64,000 nucleotides of DNA from UBA6163 sp041753075 (GCA_041753075.1 JBGSVE010000065.1:1-64000); one strand, 5' to 3'. Positions 17,568 to 26,401 are shown, counted from the first letter of the stretch. The notes: generated from the letters alone by a model not told the origin. Program-made: numbers and translations.

Positions 17568-17936
17568 CTACGAATTGAAAGGCATTTTCGTTCTTGGCCA
17601 CTCGGGAGGTGGTTCTGGCGTTCCCGCTAACAGGATGGTCTTTTGACTTGGCGTAGTCGAAAAGTTTACAGCGTATTCAATGCCGACCACACCCGGTCGT
17701 CCAATAACGCCCAATTCGATTCGGAAATGGTCGAGCATTTTGGCGTACTCATCGAGATCGCGGGCCGCAAGGTTGAGCAGCCAGCGCTGACTTCGTGGAA
17801 CCGCGTTTTTCTCATCGGAATTCGACTGCAACTTGGCATCTGACTGCTGGAGTTCGTAAAGTCGCTTGGCCAGCGCACGGCTAGCGACGCTGAGCTGATC
17901 GATGCCGATACTAAGATTGCTAGCCCTCAATCGCAT
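17568..17936 (-). CDS. Small protein coupled to the PLP enzyme gene, unknown function
   Basis: A 122-residue soluble protein with no signal peptide. The first 80 residues are probably helical (LSVASRALAKRLYELQQSD and RWLLNLAARDLDEYAKMLD), and the tail is Pro-rich (GTPEPPPEWPRTKMP). Its ATG lies 17 bp inside the 3' end of the upstream PLP-enzyme gene, which supports translation as part of the same mRNA. I do not recognise the family and cannot exclude a chance frame, but the overlap argues for a real gene. Confidence 0.5.
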   Translation of the reverse strand: MRLRASNLSIGIDQLSVASRALAKRLYELQQSDAKLQSNSDEKNAVPRSQRWLLNLAARDLDEYAKMLDHFRIELGVIGRPGVVGIEYAVNFSTTPSQKTILLAGTPEPPPEWPRTKMPFNS

Positions 17937-19338
17937 CTAAAGTCGCAACGCCCGTTAACGAATCGATGACCAAGTTTTTGGCCAGCGGAAATTGATGCGA
18001 GCGACTTTCCATAAAGTGCATCAGGTATCCTGCGGTGTTGGGAATGGCGACCAAATCTCCACGCCCAATGCCGTTGGCAAAGTTGAATCGACGCCTGCTT
18101 ATGAAGTCAGACTCGGTGCAATAGGCACCGACGAAATATCCGGTTATTGGCGTTATCGCCGACGTGCTCGATGGGTTTCTCCTCAAGATTGGGTCAACCA
18201 AAAAGTCGTTGCTCGTTGTGCGGCACTGGGTGTTGTTCATCGCCAGGCCAATCAAGTGATCGTTGTCGACGTATGGCTTGCAGAACTCAACTCGCGCAAT
18301 CGAGATTCCACATCCATCCAAGATACTTCGTCCGGGCTCGCATCGTAGCTGCAGGTTGTGGTCTTTCAATTGTCGTGCGACCGTGGACGAATCGGATCGC
18401 GCGGTGAGTATTTCGCGCAACCAATTGGCCCGCGTCAATGGTCGATAGGTGTCATAAGTCAATCCAAGGCTTTGGTTCTGAAAGGTGATCGGTTTTCGTT
18501 GACCCAGCAGCGCTCGTTGCTGCTCGCAACAAAAAATTTCCCACTGGTTCGATGAGTCCAGGTACGACATTGGTATGCCGCCACCAATATCGAGAAACCG
18601 AATCGAATGGCCTTGTGATCGCAAGTGAGGAATGATCGCGACCGATTGCGTAATGGCGGAGACCCGTTGGCGGTCGCAGGTGCCGTCGAGGTGAAAGTGC
18701 AGACCATCGATCGAGATCATCCGCGGATCGATTGGATGGGTAAAACCTAAGAGCGAATCGATATCGACGCCAAACCGTGATCGCAGCTTTGCGCCATCAT
18801 GTTCAAACCCGGTTAAGCGAATCGCGGTGCTGGCTCGCTTACCGATGGACGCCGCGAGTGCACAAATGGCTGCGAGTTCATCTTGGTTGTCGATCGTCAA
18901 TGTGATGTTGTCGCGTAGGCAACGCTCAATCAAGCGATCACTCTTGATCGCCGCGGTACAAATCATCTTGTTGGGATGAACGCCGCAGTCCAGAGTGTCA
19001 ATGAGTTCGTTTTCGCTGGCCACGTCGATACCCGCACCTGCCGCGCGAGCCGCATCGACAAACGACAAACACTTATTTGCTTTTCTTGCAAAGAAGAGCT
19101 GGAAATCGAGCTCAAATTCATTCGCCGCCGCGTTTAGCTCGGCAATGTTGCGGCGCATCGGTTCAACGGCGATCAAATTCAGTGGTGAGCCGAATTGCTG
19201 GACAAGACCGCTAAGCTGCGTGCTTGCGATCGCGTGTTTCATCCAATCTTCAAGCCGGGCCGTTAGCGGTGGATCGCCAAGGCAAACAGCGTTATCATCA
19301 ACAGGTTGCGTATGTAGTCGATTAAGGAGACGGATCAT
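17920..19338 (-). CDS. Y4yA-type PLP-dependent decarboxylase-like enzyme
   Basis: A 472-residue fold-type III PLP enzyme of the alanine racemase/diaminopimelate decarboxylase superfamily. The Schiff-base lysine is Lys86 in FFARKANK. Other family landmarks are LHFHLDG, the phosphate-binding LDIGGGIPMSY, CEPGRSILDGCG, and the late GAYCTESDFISRRR with NTAGYLMHFMESRSHQFP. The order and the ARLEDWM N-terminal motif fit the Y4yA-like branch rather than lysA itself. The substrate is unknown; members are often linked to siderophore-like pathways, but none is visible here. Its ATG overlaps the start codon of the divergent secreted-protein gene. Confidence 0.82.
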   Translation of the reverse strand: MIRLLNRLHTQPVDDNAVCLGDPPLTARLEDWMKHAIASTQLSGLVQQFGSPLNLIAVEPMRRNIAELNAAANEFELDFQLFFARKANKCLSFVDAARAAGAGIDVASENELIDTLDCGVHPNKMICTAAIKSDRLIERCLRDNITLTIDNQDELAAICALAASIGKRASTAIRLTGFEHDGAKLRSRFGVDIDSLLGFTHPIDPRMISIDGLHFHLDGTCDRQRVSAITQSVAIIPHLRSQGHSIRFLDIGGGIPMSYLDSSNQWEIFCCEQQRALLGQRKPITFQNQSLGLTYDTYRPLTRANWLREILTARSDSSTVARQLKDHNLQLRCEPGRSILDGCGISIARVEFCKPYVDNDHLIGLAMNNTQCRTTSNDFLVDPILRRNPSSTSAITPITGYFVGAYCTESDFISRRRFNFANGIGRGDLVAIPNTAGYLMHFMESRSHQFPLAKNLVIDSLTGVATLDAIEG

Positions 19339-20164
19339 GTTGCGATCGATCGTATGGTTTCTTGCGGCGGGCCTGGTATCAAACTGGCACCTCGCCGACG
19401 TCGACGCACAACCGCCCGGATACTATGCTCCAGGCATTTACGGTGCCTACCCCTACGGCGGAATTGGTGGTGGGCTCGGTCCGGCCTATCAATCGTACTA
19501 CGGCGGACCGCAGTTTGGCGGGATTCCGGCGGCACCGCTGATCTATCCGCCGTATCCGATTCCGGCGATTCCCGCTTATGGCTACGTCGCGCCGCGGTCG
19601 GTATTGATTAGCACCCAAGTTGTCGCGGCACCAGCGCTGCCGCCGGCGCGATTGGTGTTGATCCATCGCCGCAACGAGACACTTAGGGTTGAGATTTACG
19701 ATCGCCAGAAAAAGCAATCGATTTTTCGCCAAAATATCCCAGCCGGTGGAACGGTGGAGGTCAGCTTGCCGCGTGACGCTGGTGGGTATGTGAACGAAAC
19801 GTACCGCACCGTCGGTCCGTATGGGGAACCGATCCAGAAAAATGTGACGCGTCTGTTGCCACAGGACGTTCGCTATGATGTCACGGTTCACCAGTGGCAG
19901 ATCCAATCGATTGCGATCGATCGTACGGGAAAAAGCCCGTCGCCGATCGAAGATGTGCAGTTCCAAGGCCGCAGATTGGGCCGATTTTCGCTGCCGCCGG
20001 GCGACAAGTTAACCGACGGCCAAGTTGACGTTTACCGCAGCGCAGCATCGGCGGGAAATTCTGGATTGGTTGAACCCATTCAGCCAACCGGAGATAATGA
20101 CGGTCCGAATTCAGACCCGCTGCGGGACGTGTTCGAGGGTTTAAGGAGAGGGCCAAGAAATTAG
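19337..20164 (+). CDS. Secreted Gly/Tyr/Pro-rich protein
   Basis: A 275-residue exported protein. It has a signal peptide (MLRSIVWFLAAGLVSNWH) followed by a Tyr/Gly/Pro-rich stretch (about 25-90, APGIYGAYPYGGIGGGLG). A beta-rich part comes next, with RLVLIHRRNETLRVEIYDRQ and GGTVEVSLPRDAGG. The strong Shine-Dalgarno AAGGAGA (19324-19330) fixes the ATG at 19337. That start codon shares bases with the divergent PLP-enzyme start, so its promoter must lie inside that gene. The composition suggests a surface or cell-wall protein. The family is unknown to me. Confidence 0.8.
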   Translation: MLRSIVWFLAAGLVSNWHLADVDAQPPGYYAPGIYGAYPYGGIGGGLGPAYQSYYGGPQFGGIPAAPLIYPPYPIPAIPAYGYVAPRSVLISTQVVAAPALPPARLVLIHRRNETLRVEIYDRQKKQSIFRQNIPAGGTVEVSLPRDAGGYVNETYRTVGPYGEPIQKNVTRLLPQDVRYDVTVHQWQIQSIAIDRTGKSPSPIEDVQFQGRRLGRFSLPPGDKLTDGQVDVYRSAASAGNSGLVEPIQPTGDNDGPNSDPLRDVFEGLRRGPRN

Positions 20165-20177
20165 CATTGGATACGCG

Positions 20178-20207
20178 TTGGCCTTTATTGCTGATTACTG
20201 TTATAAT
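20178..20207 (+). promoter_or_regulatory. Promoter for the ECF sigma factor gene
   Basis: TTGGCC (20178-20183) and a perfect TATAAT (20202-20207) are 18 bases apart, 36 bases upstream of the ATG at 20244. The AT-rich spacer contrasts with the surrounding GC-rich DNA. The consensus -10 implies housekeeping sigma control rather than autoregulation. Confidence 0.55.
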
Positions 20208-20243
20208 CAAGGCCGATAAATCGATCTGCCGGAGATTACTACT

Positions 20244-20927
20244 ATGAACACATTAGCTCAATCCAAAACGACTTCGTGCGACATCCTGTCCAGCGATAAG
20301 TCGAGTGAACTACTGACGCACACAATCGAAGACAGCGACGAAATGCTGTTAGCGGCGTATGCCAAAGACGGCGATCGCGTCGTGTTTGAAACGTTGATGC
20401 GGCGATACGAGCGAGAGATTTTCAGCTACTTGCGGCGTTATATTGGCAATGCTGAATTGGCCGAGGACGCATTTCAGGGGACGTTCGTGCAGGTGCATTT
20501 GAAGTGCCAGCAGTTTGATCCGGCGCGACGGTTTCGACCATGGCTTTATGCTGTGGCGACGAACCAAGCGATCGATGTCCAAAGGCGCAGCAAGCGACAC
20601 CGAATGGTCAGCCTGGATTCGACGTCAGCGGGCGAGTCAGGCGGACGACCGACGACTTGGGGAGATAAGATCGAGGGCCGCACTACCGATCCTGCGCGTG
20701 CAGCGAGCGACAGTGAGGACGGTGCTTGGATGCAGGATGCGGTCCATTCGTTGGGCGATTCGCTGGAACGAGTTGTTCAACTTGTTTACTACCAAGGCAT
20801 GAAATATCGCGAAGCGGCCGATGTGCTTGGTATTCCCGTCGGTACGGTGAAAAGTCGTCTTCATGCCGCGATTCAGCGGTTATCGACATCATGGCGCGAA
20901 TCCGGTCGCGATGAAGTTTCGAGCTAG
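20244..20927 (+). CDS. ECF-type RNA polymerase sigma factor
   Basis: A 227-residue sigma-70 family protein of the extracytoplasmic function type. An N-terminal 35-residue extension precedes region 2 (MLLAAYAKDGDRVVFETLMRR, then AEDAFQGTFVQVHL and RPWLYAVATNQAIDVQRR). After an acidic linker (about 135-160), region 4 contains QLVYYQGMKYREAADVLGIP followed by GTVKSRLHAAIQRL, the helix-turn-helix that contacts the -35 element. No anti-sigma gene is adjacent, so its control is unknown. A good Shine-Dalgarno (GGAGA) precedes the ATG. Confidence 0.92.
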   Translation: MNTLAQSKTTSCDILSSDKSSELLTHTIEDSDEMLLAAYAKDGDRVVFETLMRRYEREIFSYLRRYIGNAELAEDAFQGTFVQVHLKCQQFDPARRFRPWLYAVATNQAIDVQRRSKRHRMVSLDSTSAGESGGRPTTWGDKIEGRTTDPARAASDSEDGAWMQDAVHSLGDSLERVVQLVYYQGMKYREAADVLGIPVGTVKSRLHAAIQRLSTSWRESGRDEVSS

Positions 20928-20951
20928 CGCATCGCCTCTCAATTGGGCGGC

Positions 20952-21458
20952 CTATACCAAGTCTTGCTTGCGTTTAACGCGTCGGCGGCTTTTGGTGCAT
21001 TCGGCGCAGATTCCGTTGATGATCAAGCGATGGTCATTGACTCGAAATCCGTTCTCGGTGCCAACTCGATTGACCAATTCGGTGATCGCTTCGCTTTGAA
21101 ATTCGATCAGCTTGCGGCACTGGGTGCAGTACAAATGATCGTGCCGTGGATAACCGTAATCATGCTCGTAAACAGTTCGCCCATCGAGTTGAAAACAGTT
21201 CAGCAATCCCGCGTCAACCAGATCGCTTAGCGTGCGGTAGACGGTCGCTTGGCTGACATAATCTTTATGGCCTTTACGGGGCAGGTTTTCGATTAATGCG
21301 TTGGCATCAAAATGCTCGTGACGCATGAAAACTTGGTCTACCAGAATTCGCTTTTGCTCGGTGCGGCGTAGACCGCGACTCTGCAAAAATTCGTCGAATC
21401 GTTCCTGGGGGCTGAGCGCCACATCGACGCTCTGCAACGGTCTTTGGTCGGTTGCCAC
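20952..21458 (-). CDS. Fur family transcriptional repressor
   Basis: A 168-residue metal-dependent repressor. The winged-helix part contains QSRGLRRTEQKRILVDQVF and VSQATVYRTLSDLVDAGLL. The metal-binding/dimerisation part has YPRHDHLYCTQCRKLIEF and a second Cys pair in INGICAECTKSRRR, forming the structural zinc site (CxxC...CxxC). The sensed metal (Fe, Zn or Mn) or peroxide cannot be decided by sequence alone. Translation starts with GTG at 21458; no ATG is available nearby. It is convergent with the sigma factor gene. Confidence 0.93.
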   Translation of the reverse strand: MATDQRPLQSVDVALSPQERFDEFLQSRGLRRTEQKRILVDQVFMRHEHFDANALIENLPRKGHKDYVSQATVYRTLSDLVDAGLLNCFQLDGRTVYEHDYGYPRHDHLYCTQCRKLIEFQSEAITELVNRVGTENGFRVNDHRLIINGICAECTKSRRRVKRKQDLV

Positions 21459-21534
21459 CGCTTTCTCACCACAATCGAAAAATGCTGATGACGGTTTGGG
21501 TCCATCAGCAAAGAAATGATCTCACAACGAGGCT

Positions 21535-21540
21535 ATTATA
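21535..21540 (-). promoter_or_regulatory. -10 element for the fur-family gene
   Basis: On the minus strand the hexamer reads TATAAT, 77 bases before the GTG start. No convincing -35 is visible at the right distance, so the promoter may rely on an activator. I saw no clear Fur-box palindrome in the leader. Confidence 0.35.
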
Positions 21541-21556
21541 CGCCATCGTCCAATCG

Positions 21557-21850
21557 CTAGGCGAATTCGTCCAGGAACCGATTCAGCGTGACGTCTAATT
21601 TCTCGGGCGTCTCGTAATTCCCGCTGGAGATTTGGCGTCGCAATTCCGCAACGCGATCGACGCGAATGTCGCTGCCGCTGGCCGCCGCAGTGGAGTCCAG
21701 CCGATTGACCGACGAGGAAATATCCAATTGGTCGATCGGCGAACTGGTTCGCGGAGCCGCCGTGGGCTCTGTCGGTTTGCCAGCGGGCGGGCGTTGAGTT
21801 CCACCGACGGGCGCGGTGGTTGAAACCCGAAACGGGCCAAAGATCTGCAT
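21557..21850 (-). CDS. flgM: FlgM-like anti-sigma-28 factor
   Basis: A 97-residue protein starting MQIFGPFRV, an opening I associate with planctomycete FlgM homologues. The first half is Pro/Thr-rich and probably disordered. The second half contains SSPIDQLDISSSVNRLD and RVDRVAELRRQISSGNYETP followed by EKLDVTLNRFLDE, the usual FlgM sigma-28-binding helices. FlgM holds the flagellar sigma factor FliA inactive until the hook is complete. No flagellar operon surrounds it; the nearest related gene is a FlgI-like gene at 61.2 kb. The ATG at 21850 was chosen over a TTG at 21886. Confidence 0.8.
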   Translation of the reverse strand: MQIFGPFRVSTTAPVGGTQRPPAGKPTEPTAAPRTSSPIDQLDISSSVNRLDSTAAASGSDIRVDRVAELRRQISSGNYETPEKLDVTLNRFLDEFA

Positions 21851-22239
21851 CTTCGAATTGCTCTTTTTGAGGACAAAAGTAGGCAAATTCCGGGTATCGT
21901 CAGGTGACGAAAACCAGAATCAGCGGGGCGACGCACAGTTGGACCAGACCGATTGACCGCTTAAAAGCTGCCAATCAATCCTTCTCCGCAAGGGTCCGAG
22001 CGCCGCTATCCTTGTCCCAGGATGCAATCCGTAACCGATAGAGACTTCGCTAGCGCAAACGCGGATACATCTTGATTTATCGACACGCGTCGAGGCCACC
22101 ATGAGGCGATCCAGCTATTTCACCACGAACTTTTCTCTTGGTTTTTCAGCAACCAGGGACACCGCTGCGGCGAGAGTACCCAAAACGCACGGCCCGAGGC
22201 AATGCGTTTTCTCTGTGAAACAGAATCGCAAATCAAAAA
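21851..22239. other. Gene-free stretch upstream of flgM
   Basis: These 389 bases lie between flgM and the end of the PQQ-propeller gene, both on the minus strand. I see no gene with a recognisable family, no strong hairpin and no clear sigma-28 or sigma-54 promoter. It should contain the flgM promoter. Confidence 0.5.
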
Positions 22240-23607
22240 TCACTTGGCTTCGCCGACACAATAGAGATATTGTCCTGACCGGAGAAACAATTCGCCCGAC
22301 GAAATCGCTGGTGTCGCGTCGAATCCAGTGGTGTCACCGCTGATTACGTTCGAGGCAAGCACCTTGAACTCTTTGCCGGCTTCGAGCACATGGACGGTGC
22401 CCGACTTTAAGGTCACGTACAGTTTCCCATTTGCTAGTACTGGTGACGAGTAATGCGAGCTGCCACCGCGACCGCCGCCGCCGCCGGGACCACCGCCGCC
22501 GAAACTGCCACGGCGTTCACCGTCTCGTGGTGTTTCAGGCTCGGAAGCGTTGCCGGTCTCGGGTAGTCGCTGCTGAAAAACTTGGTCTCCGGTTGTCGCA
22601 TCGAAACAGCTTAAGACGTCGTTGTTCACGGTGTAGAGGTGGCCCTCGTAAGCGATTGGCGAGGCAAAGCGGCCTTGGATATTGCCGTCCCAAAGCACGG
22701 CGGAATCATTTACATCGCCTTTGCCACCAACCTTGACCGCTACCGCGTCACCACCTCGCCCGCCAACGGCATAGACGACTCCATCCGCGATCGCCAAGCT
22801 GGTTGAAGCCGAACTGTCGGTGGTGCCGCGCGAGAACCAACGCAATTTTCCGGTGTCGGCGTTGAATCCCCAGACTTCGCCGGGTACTGAGATAATGACT
22901 TCGGTACCAGCGTCGGTTTTCGCGATGACGGGCGTTCCCCAGGTGCTCTGAAATCCTGGGTTTTTTACTGTCCAAGCGGTCTTACCGGTGGTTTTGTCGA
23001 TGGCGACGATCGATTCGCTTTCTTCCGCTGCGGTCACGATGACGAGGTTTTCGTGAACCAGCGGACTGGCAGCCGAGCCCCAACGCTGCGGCCCCGAACC
23101 CGTGCCGACGCTGGCTTGCCAAATCAAATTGCCGTCAAAGTCATAGGCATGAACGCCCGACTTGCCGAAAAACGCATACACCATTTTGCCATCGCTCGCC
23201 GGCGTGTTGCTGGCGTAGCCGTGCGAGGTCACACCGGGTGGACTGTACGGGTCTTCGGGCAATACGGCATCGACAGTTTTGGTCCACAGCACCTTGCCGT
23301 TGGCCCGATCGGCGCAGACCAAGTGTCGCTTTAGATCTTCGAGGCTGCCGCCGTCACCGGTCCCATAACCGCTGTAGCAGGTCACGAACACGCGGTCCCC
23401 GACGACGATTGGGGACGATACGCCGCGACCGGGCAACTCGGTTTTCCATCGCACGCCATTGTCGTCACTCCACGTTACCGGTGCCCCGTCGGTGGTAATT
23501 CCGGTTCCATTGGGACCGCGAAATCGCGGCCAATCGGCGGCGTTGACCGTGGACAATGTCGCTGTCACCAAAGCGGTAACCAACACACCAGCAGATCTTA
23601 TCCCCAT
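22240..23607 (-). CDS. Exported PQQ-type beta-propeller repeat protein
   Basis: A 455-residue protein with a signal peptide (MGIRSAGVLVTALVTATLS, cleavage near VNAADW). It begins with the DWPRFRGPNGTGI motif typical of planctomycete PQQ_2 proteins. Propeller blades show repeated WK/WT and D-x-x-T-G-K patterns (CADRANGKVLWTK, AIDKTTGKTAWT, GFNADTGKLRWF, CFDATTGDQVFQ). A Gly-rich insert (about 375-395) interrupts a late blade. The real PQQ-binding residues of dehydrogenases are not evident, so it is more likely a BamB-like scaffold or binding protein. The frame is open upstream, but ATG 23607 is the start that gives the signal peptide. Confidence 0.9.
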   Translation of the reverse strand: MGIRSAGVLVTALVTATLSTVNAADWPRFRGPNGTGITTDGAPVTWSDDNGVRWKTELPGRGVSSPIVVGDRVFVTCYSGYGTGDGGSLEDLKRHLVCADRANGKVLWTKTVDAVLPEDPYSPPGVTSHGYASNTPASDGKMVYAFFGKSGVHAYDFDGNLIWQASVGTGSGPQRWGSAASPLVHENLVIVTAAEESESIVAIDKTTGKTAWTVKNPGFQSTWGTPVIAKTDAGTEVIISVPGEVWGFNADTGKLRWFSRGTTDSSASTSLAIADGVVYAVGGRGGDAVAVKVGGKGDVNDSAVLWDGNIQGRFASPIAYEGHLYTVNNDVLSCFDATTGDQVFQQRLPETGNASEPETPRDGERRGSFGGGGPGGGGGRGGSSHYSSPVLANGKLYVTLKSGTVHVLEAGKEFKVLASNVISGDTTGFDATPAISSGELFLRSGQYLYCVGEAK

Positions 23608-23809
23608 GACACCATCCAAAACGAGAAACGTGGAAAAGTAACGGCACTTCAGTCCGCCTAACCCTATCAGAACCTCGCCGCCGAAGCAGAGTTTCGCGTT
23701 TCGCCCCGGAACTAGTGTTTTCGGGGCCGATTGACCGAACGTGTCACACCGCAAAGCGATACTGGTTTTGTCAACGAACGATGTGCGAACCGGGCAGCAT
23801 GACAACACC

Positions 23810-24052
23810 ATGAACAAAATGATTCACCGAGCGATGCAGGATTGCGACCAATGGGTCGTCGAGTTTGACTACTTGGGTGCTGGCGGCGAGCGGACGCACC
23901 GGGTGGTCAGCCCGATCCGGTTTTTGCCGGGTTCGCGATTTCTTGGTCTTTGCCTGTGTCGCGAGGAGCCGCGCCAATTTCACCTGAATCGGTGCAGCAA
24001 CTTGACGCTGCAACGAGCCGAAAATTTCACGATGCCACTGGCGATCGGTTGA
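23810..24052 (+). CDS. Small WYL-domain-like protein
   Basis: An 80-residue protein. WVVEFDYLGAGGERTHRVVS followed by PIRFLPGSRFLGLCLCREEP has the strand pattern of a stand-alone WYL-like domain (a ligand-sensing beta-sheet seen in transcription regulators), without any DNA-binding domain. It may bind a nucleotide or small ligand. The ATG at 23810 is preferred to an upstream in-frame start at 23741. The gene is convergent with the hybrid kinase, with only 8 bp between the two stops. Confidence 0.7.
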   Translation: MNKMIHRAMQDCDQWVVEFDYLGAGGERTHRVVSPIRFLPGSRFLGLCLCREEPRQFHLNRCSNLTLQRAENFTMPLAIG

Positions 24053-24060
24053 ACGCGGCC

Positions 24061-26157
24061 TCAGACGCCGCGCAAGATTTTTTCCAACCGGGCGTGGTTC
24101 AGCGGCTTGACCAACAACAGATCAAAGCCAGCCTCGATGGCGCGATCGTGGTCGGAATCTTGGCCGTAGCCGCTGAGCGCGACCAGCTTTAGCGCGCGGC
24201 CTGACTCCGCCGCGCGGACGCGGCGGGCGACTTCGTAACCATCCATTCTTGGCAACCCAATGTCTACGATCGCCAAGTCGGGAAGCTCCTGGAGGATCAA
24301 TTCCAAGCCGGCTTCGCCATCGGCCGCGGCGCGAACTTGGTAGTCGTCGGCTTCGAGCAAGGCGACGAGCATGTTGCGCGCATCGGCGATATCTTCGACC
24401 ACGACAATTCGTTGCACCGGAGCTTGCGTTGAACTGGTTGGCTTGGCGGGTTCGCTGGTGCGGCGGCGCGTTGTCGTGCGCGTTGACATCGGCAACTCGA
24501 CGACAAATTCAGTCCCTTTGCCGATTCCGTCGCTGCGGCCAAACACGCGTCCGGAATGAAATTCAACAAGCCGGCGAACCAAGTGCAGCCCCAGGCCCAT
24601 GCCGCCGCTGGAACGATCAAGCGTCGAATCTTTCTGCGCAAACATCTCGAACAACGATTCGATCAATTCAGGTTCGATGCCGACACCGGGATCTTTGACG
24701 CGAATTAAACCGCTGCGTCCTTGTTTCTCCAGCGTGACAGCAATCACCGCACCATCGCCGCTGTATTTGATTGCGTTGTTCAGCAGGTTGACGATGACTT
24801 GAACCAAGCGGCTGCGGTCACCAAAAACGCGTAGCGGTTCATCGGGATAGGTAACCAACAAACGTTGATGCCGCGACGTGGCCATGCATTGTTGCGACTC
24901 GACCGCCTCGTCGACAATGTCGGCTAACAGTACCGGCGATTTTTCGAGTTTGATTTTGCCTGATGTGATGCGACTGACGTCGAGCAGGTCATCGAGCAGA
25001 TCGGCCATCTGGCGCGCTTGACGCGTGACAATCGAGATCGGTTGCTGAATCGACTTGGGGACGCCTCGGCCACGATGTAACAATGCACATGTGTTCAGAA
25101 TTGCGCCCAGCGGATTGCGCAGTTCGTGCGACAGCATCGCCAAAAATTCGTCACGTTGCGAAATTGCTAAACGCAGTTCGGTTTCAAGTTCTTTGCGGGC
25201 CGTGATGTCGTCAATGTTGGAAAGCAATTGTGACTCGCGTTTGCGCGTTTCCCAAACCGACAAATCCAAGACAGTTAATGATGCGCCTTCGATACTTTGG
25301 CCAATGCGATACGGGGTGATGCGGATGACGTAATATTTACCCAAGCGATGCAAATGAACCTCGACCTCGTCTGCATCGCCTGTGTTGATCACTTGGCGAA
25401 TTCGATCGACGAGATCCGGCACCTCCAGTACGCCAGCGAACGTACGAATTTCGCGTCCGATGTCGTGCGCCACCAAATTGAACATGCGCGCCGCCGGTCC
25501 CGTAAAGCGGCAAATTTGCAGGTCCTGGTCCAGCAGCACGACCGCTAAATCAGTGCTTTCTAGCAAGTCGCCACTCGACGGATTGAATGATTCGCCGTCG
25601 TCGTTGCCGCTGCGCTCGCGGACCGAATTGTCGTCGTATTGCGTACTCTCGCGAACGAGTTCGCCAGCGGTATTAGGCAGAGTTGCCGCCAAGCGATAGG
25701 GCCTGGGAAGGTTGATCGAATCGTGTAGCGGCTCAATTACCAACGAATAAAAAAGACCAGGTTGTTGGCTGCTTGGAACTGTTGAAACGACAAGCCGATG
25801 CGCGACTTCACCGCTGTCAGCGTCGCCAATCATGACCGGTGAAATCGTCACCGGATGTTCGCCACCGCAAAGCCGATCCATCGCATCATTGAGCGCCACG
25901 CGCAGCGGTTCGCAAAGCAATTCCATCACACACTGCGTTGGTCGTCGCGAGCGTAGCGTGAGGAACCGCCCGGCACCCGCAAATGAGTCGATCACCGTCC
26001 AGCGTTCGTCGACCAATATCGACGGCGGCATGAAGCGATCGAGCAGTGTGTCGTACGCTCCCAACAACCGATGCAGCCCATCAGGTTCTTCCACGGTCAA
26101 CGCCGAAGCATTCGTCAAGGCAAGCGCCTCGGAGATGGATTCGGTACTGGACGTCAT
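24061..26157 (-). CDS. Hybrid sensor histidine kinase with C-terminal receiver
   Basis: A 698-residue soluble sensor kinase. Two PAS-like segments occupy about residues 20-140 and 200-310 (VVLLDQDLQICRFTGPAARM); they resemble the PAS region that follows CheB-CheR in chemotaxis fusion proteins. Next comes HisKA with FLAMLSHELRNPLGAILNTC, then an HATPase with NLLNNAIKYS, DPGVGIE and GMGLGLHLVRRLVE. The receiver domain (about 575-698) carries phosphoacceptor Asp in AIVDIGLPRMDGYE. No membrane segment is visible, so it senses a cytoplasmic signal. The ATG at 26157 has a strong AAGGAAGG ribosome site. It diverges from the CsrA-receiver gene. Confidence 0.92.
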   Translation of the reverse strand: MTSSTESISEALALTNASALTVEEPDGLHRLLGAYDTLLDRFMPPSILVDERWTVIDSFAGAGRFLTLRSRRPTQCVMELLCEPLRVALNDAMDRLCGGEHPVTISPVMIGDADSGEVAHRLVVSTVPSSQQPGLFYSLVIEPLHDSINLPRPYRLAATLPNTAGELVRESTQYDDNSVRERSGNDDGESFNPSSGDLLESTDLAVVLLDQDLQICRFTGPAARMFNLVAHDIGREIRTFAGVLEVPDLVDRIRQVINTGDADEVEVHLHRLGKYYVIRITPYRIGQSIEGASLTVLDLSVWETRKRESQLLSNIDDITARKELETELRLAISQRDEFLAMLSHELRNPLGAILNTCALLHRGRGVPKSIQQPISIVTRQARQMADLLDDLLDVSRITSGKIKLEKSPVLLADIVDEAVESQQCMATSRHQRLLVTYPDEPLRVFGDRSRLVQVIVNLLNNAIKYSGDGAVIAVTLEKQGRSGLIRVKDPGVGIEPELIESLFEMFAQKDSTLDRSSGGMGLGLHLVRRLVEFHSGRVFGRSDGIGKGTEFVVELPMSTRTTTRRRTSEPAKPTSSTQAPVQRIVVVEDIADARNMLVALLEADDYQVRAAADGEAGLELILQELPDLAIVDIGLPRMDGYEVARRVRAAESGRALKLVALSGYGQDSDHDRAIEAGFDLLLVKPLNHARLEKILRGV

Positions 26158-26208
26158 GGGTGCCTTCCTTGGGATGAGCAAAATCGGTATTGATTCAGAC
26201 GCGGCAGC

Positions 26209-26237
26209 GTTATACTCTTTCTCGCAGTGTCTCTCAA
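26209..26237 (-). promoter_or_regulatory. Promoter for the hybrid kinase gene
   Basis: Read on the minus strand, TTGAGA (26232-26237) and TATAAC (26209-26214) are separated by 17 bases, 51 bases before the kinase ATG. Confidence 0.5.
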
Positions 26238-26401
26238 TGATTGACGAGGCCATCTTGATAACACGGATGTTTGTGCAGTTTACTTCGCGCGACAATCACA
26301 TTGGCGTCATGCCCTGTCCTTGCTAGCAACGTGACATCGCAGGACCACCAGTCAGTTTTCGTTACCGAGGTCAATGGAATCATCTAGCTCGGAGGCCGAC
26401 T

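Noticed and set aside
22101..22343. An 80-codon plus-strand frame at the end of the PQQ-propeller gene
   Set aside because: It overlaps the 3' end of a clear gene on the other strand and has no domain.
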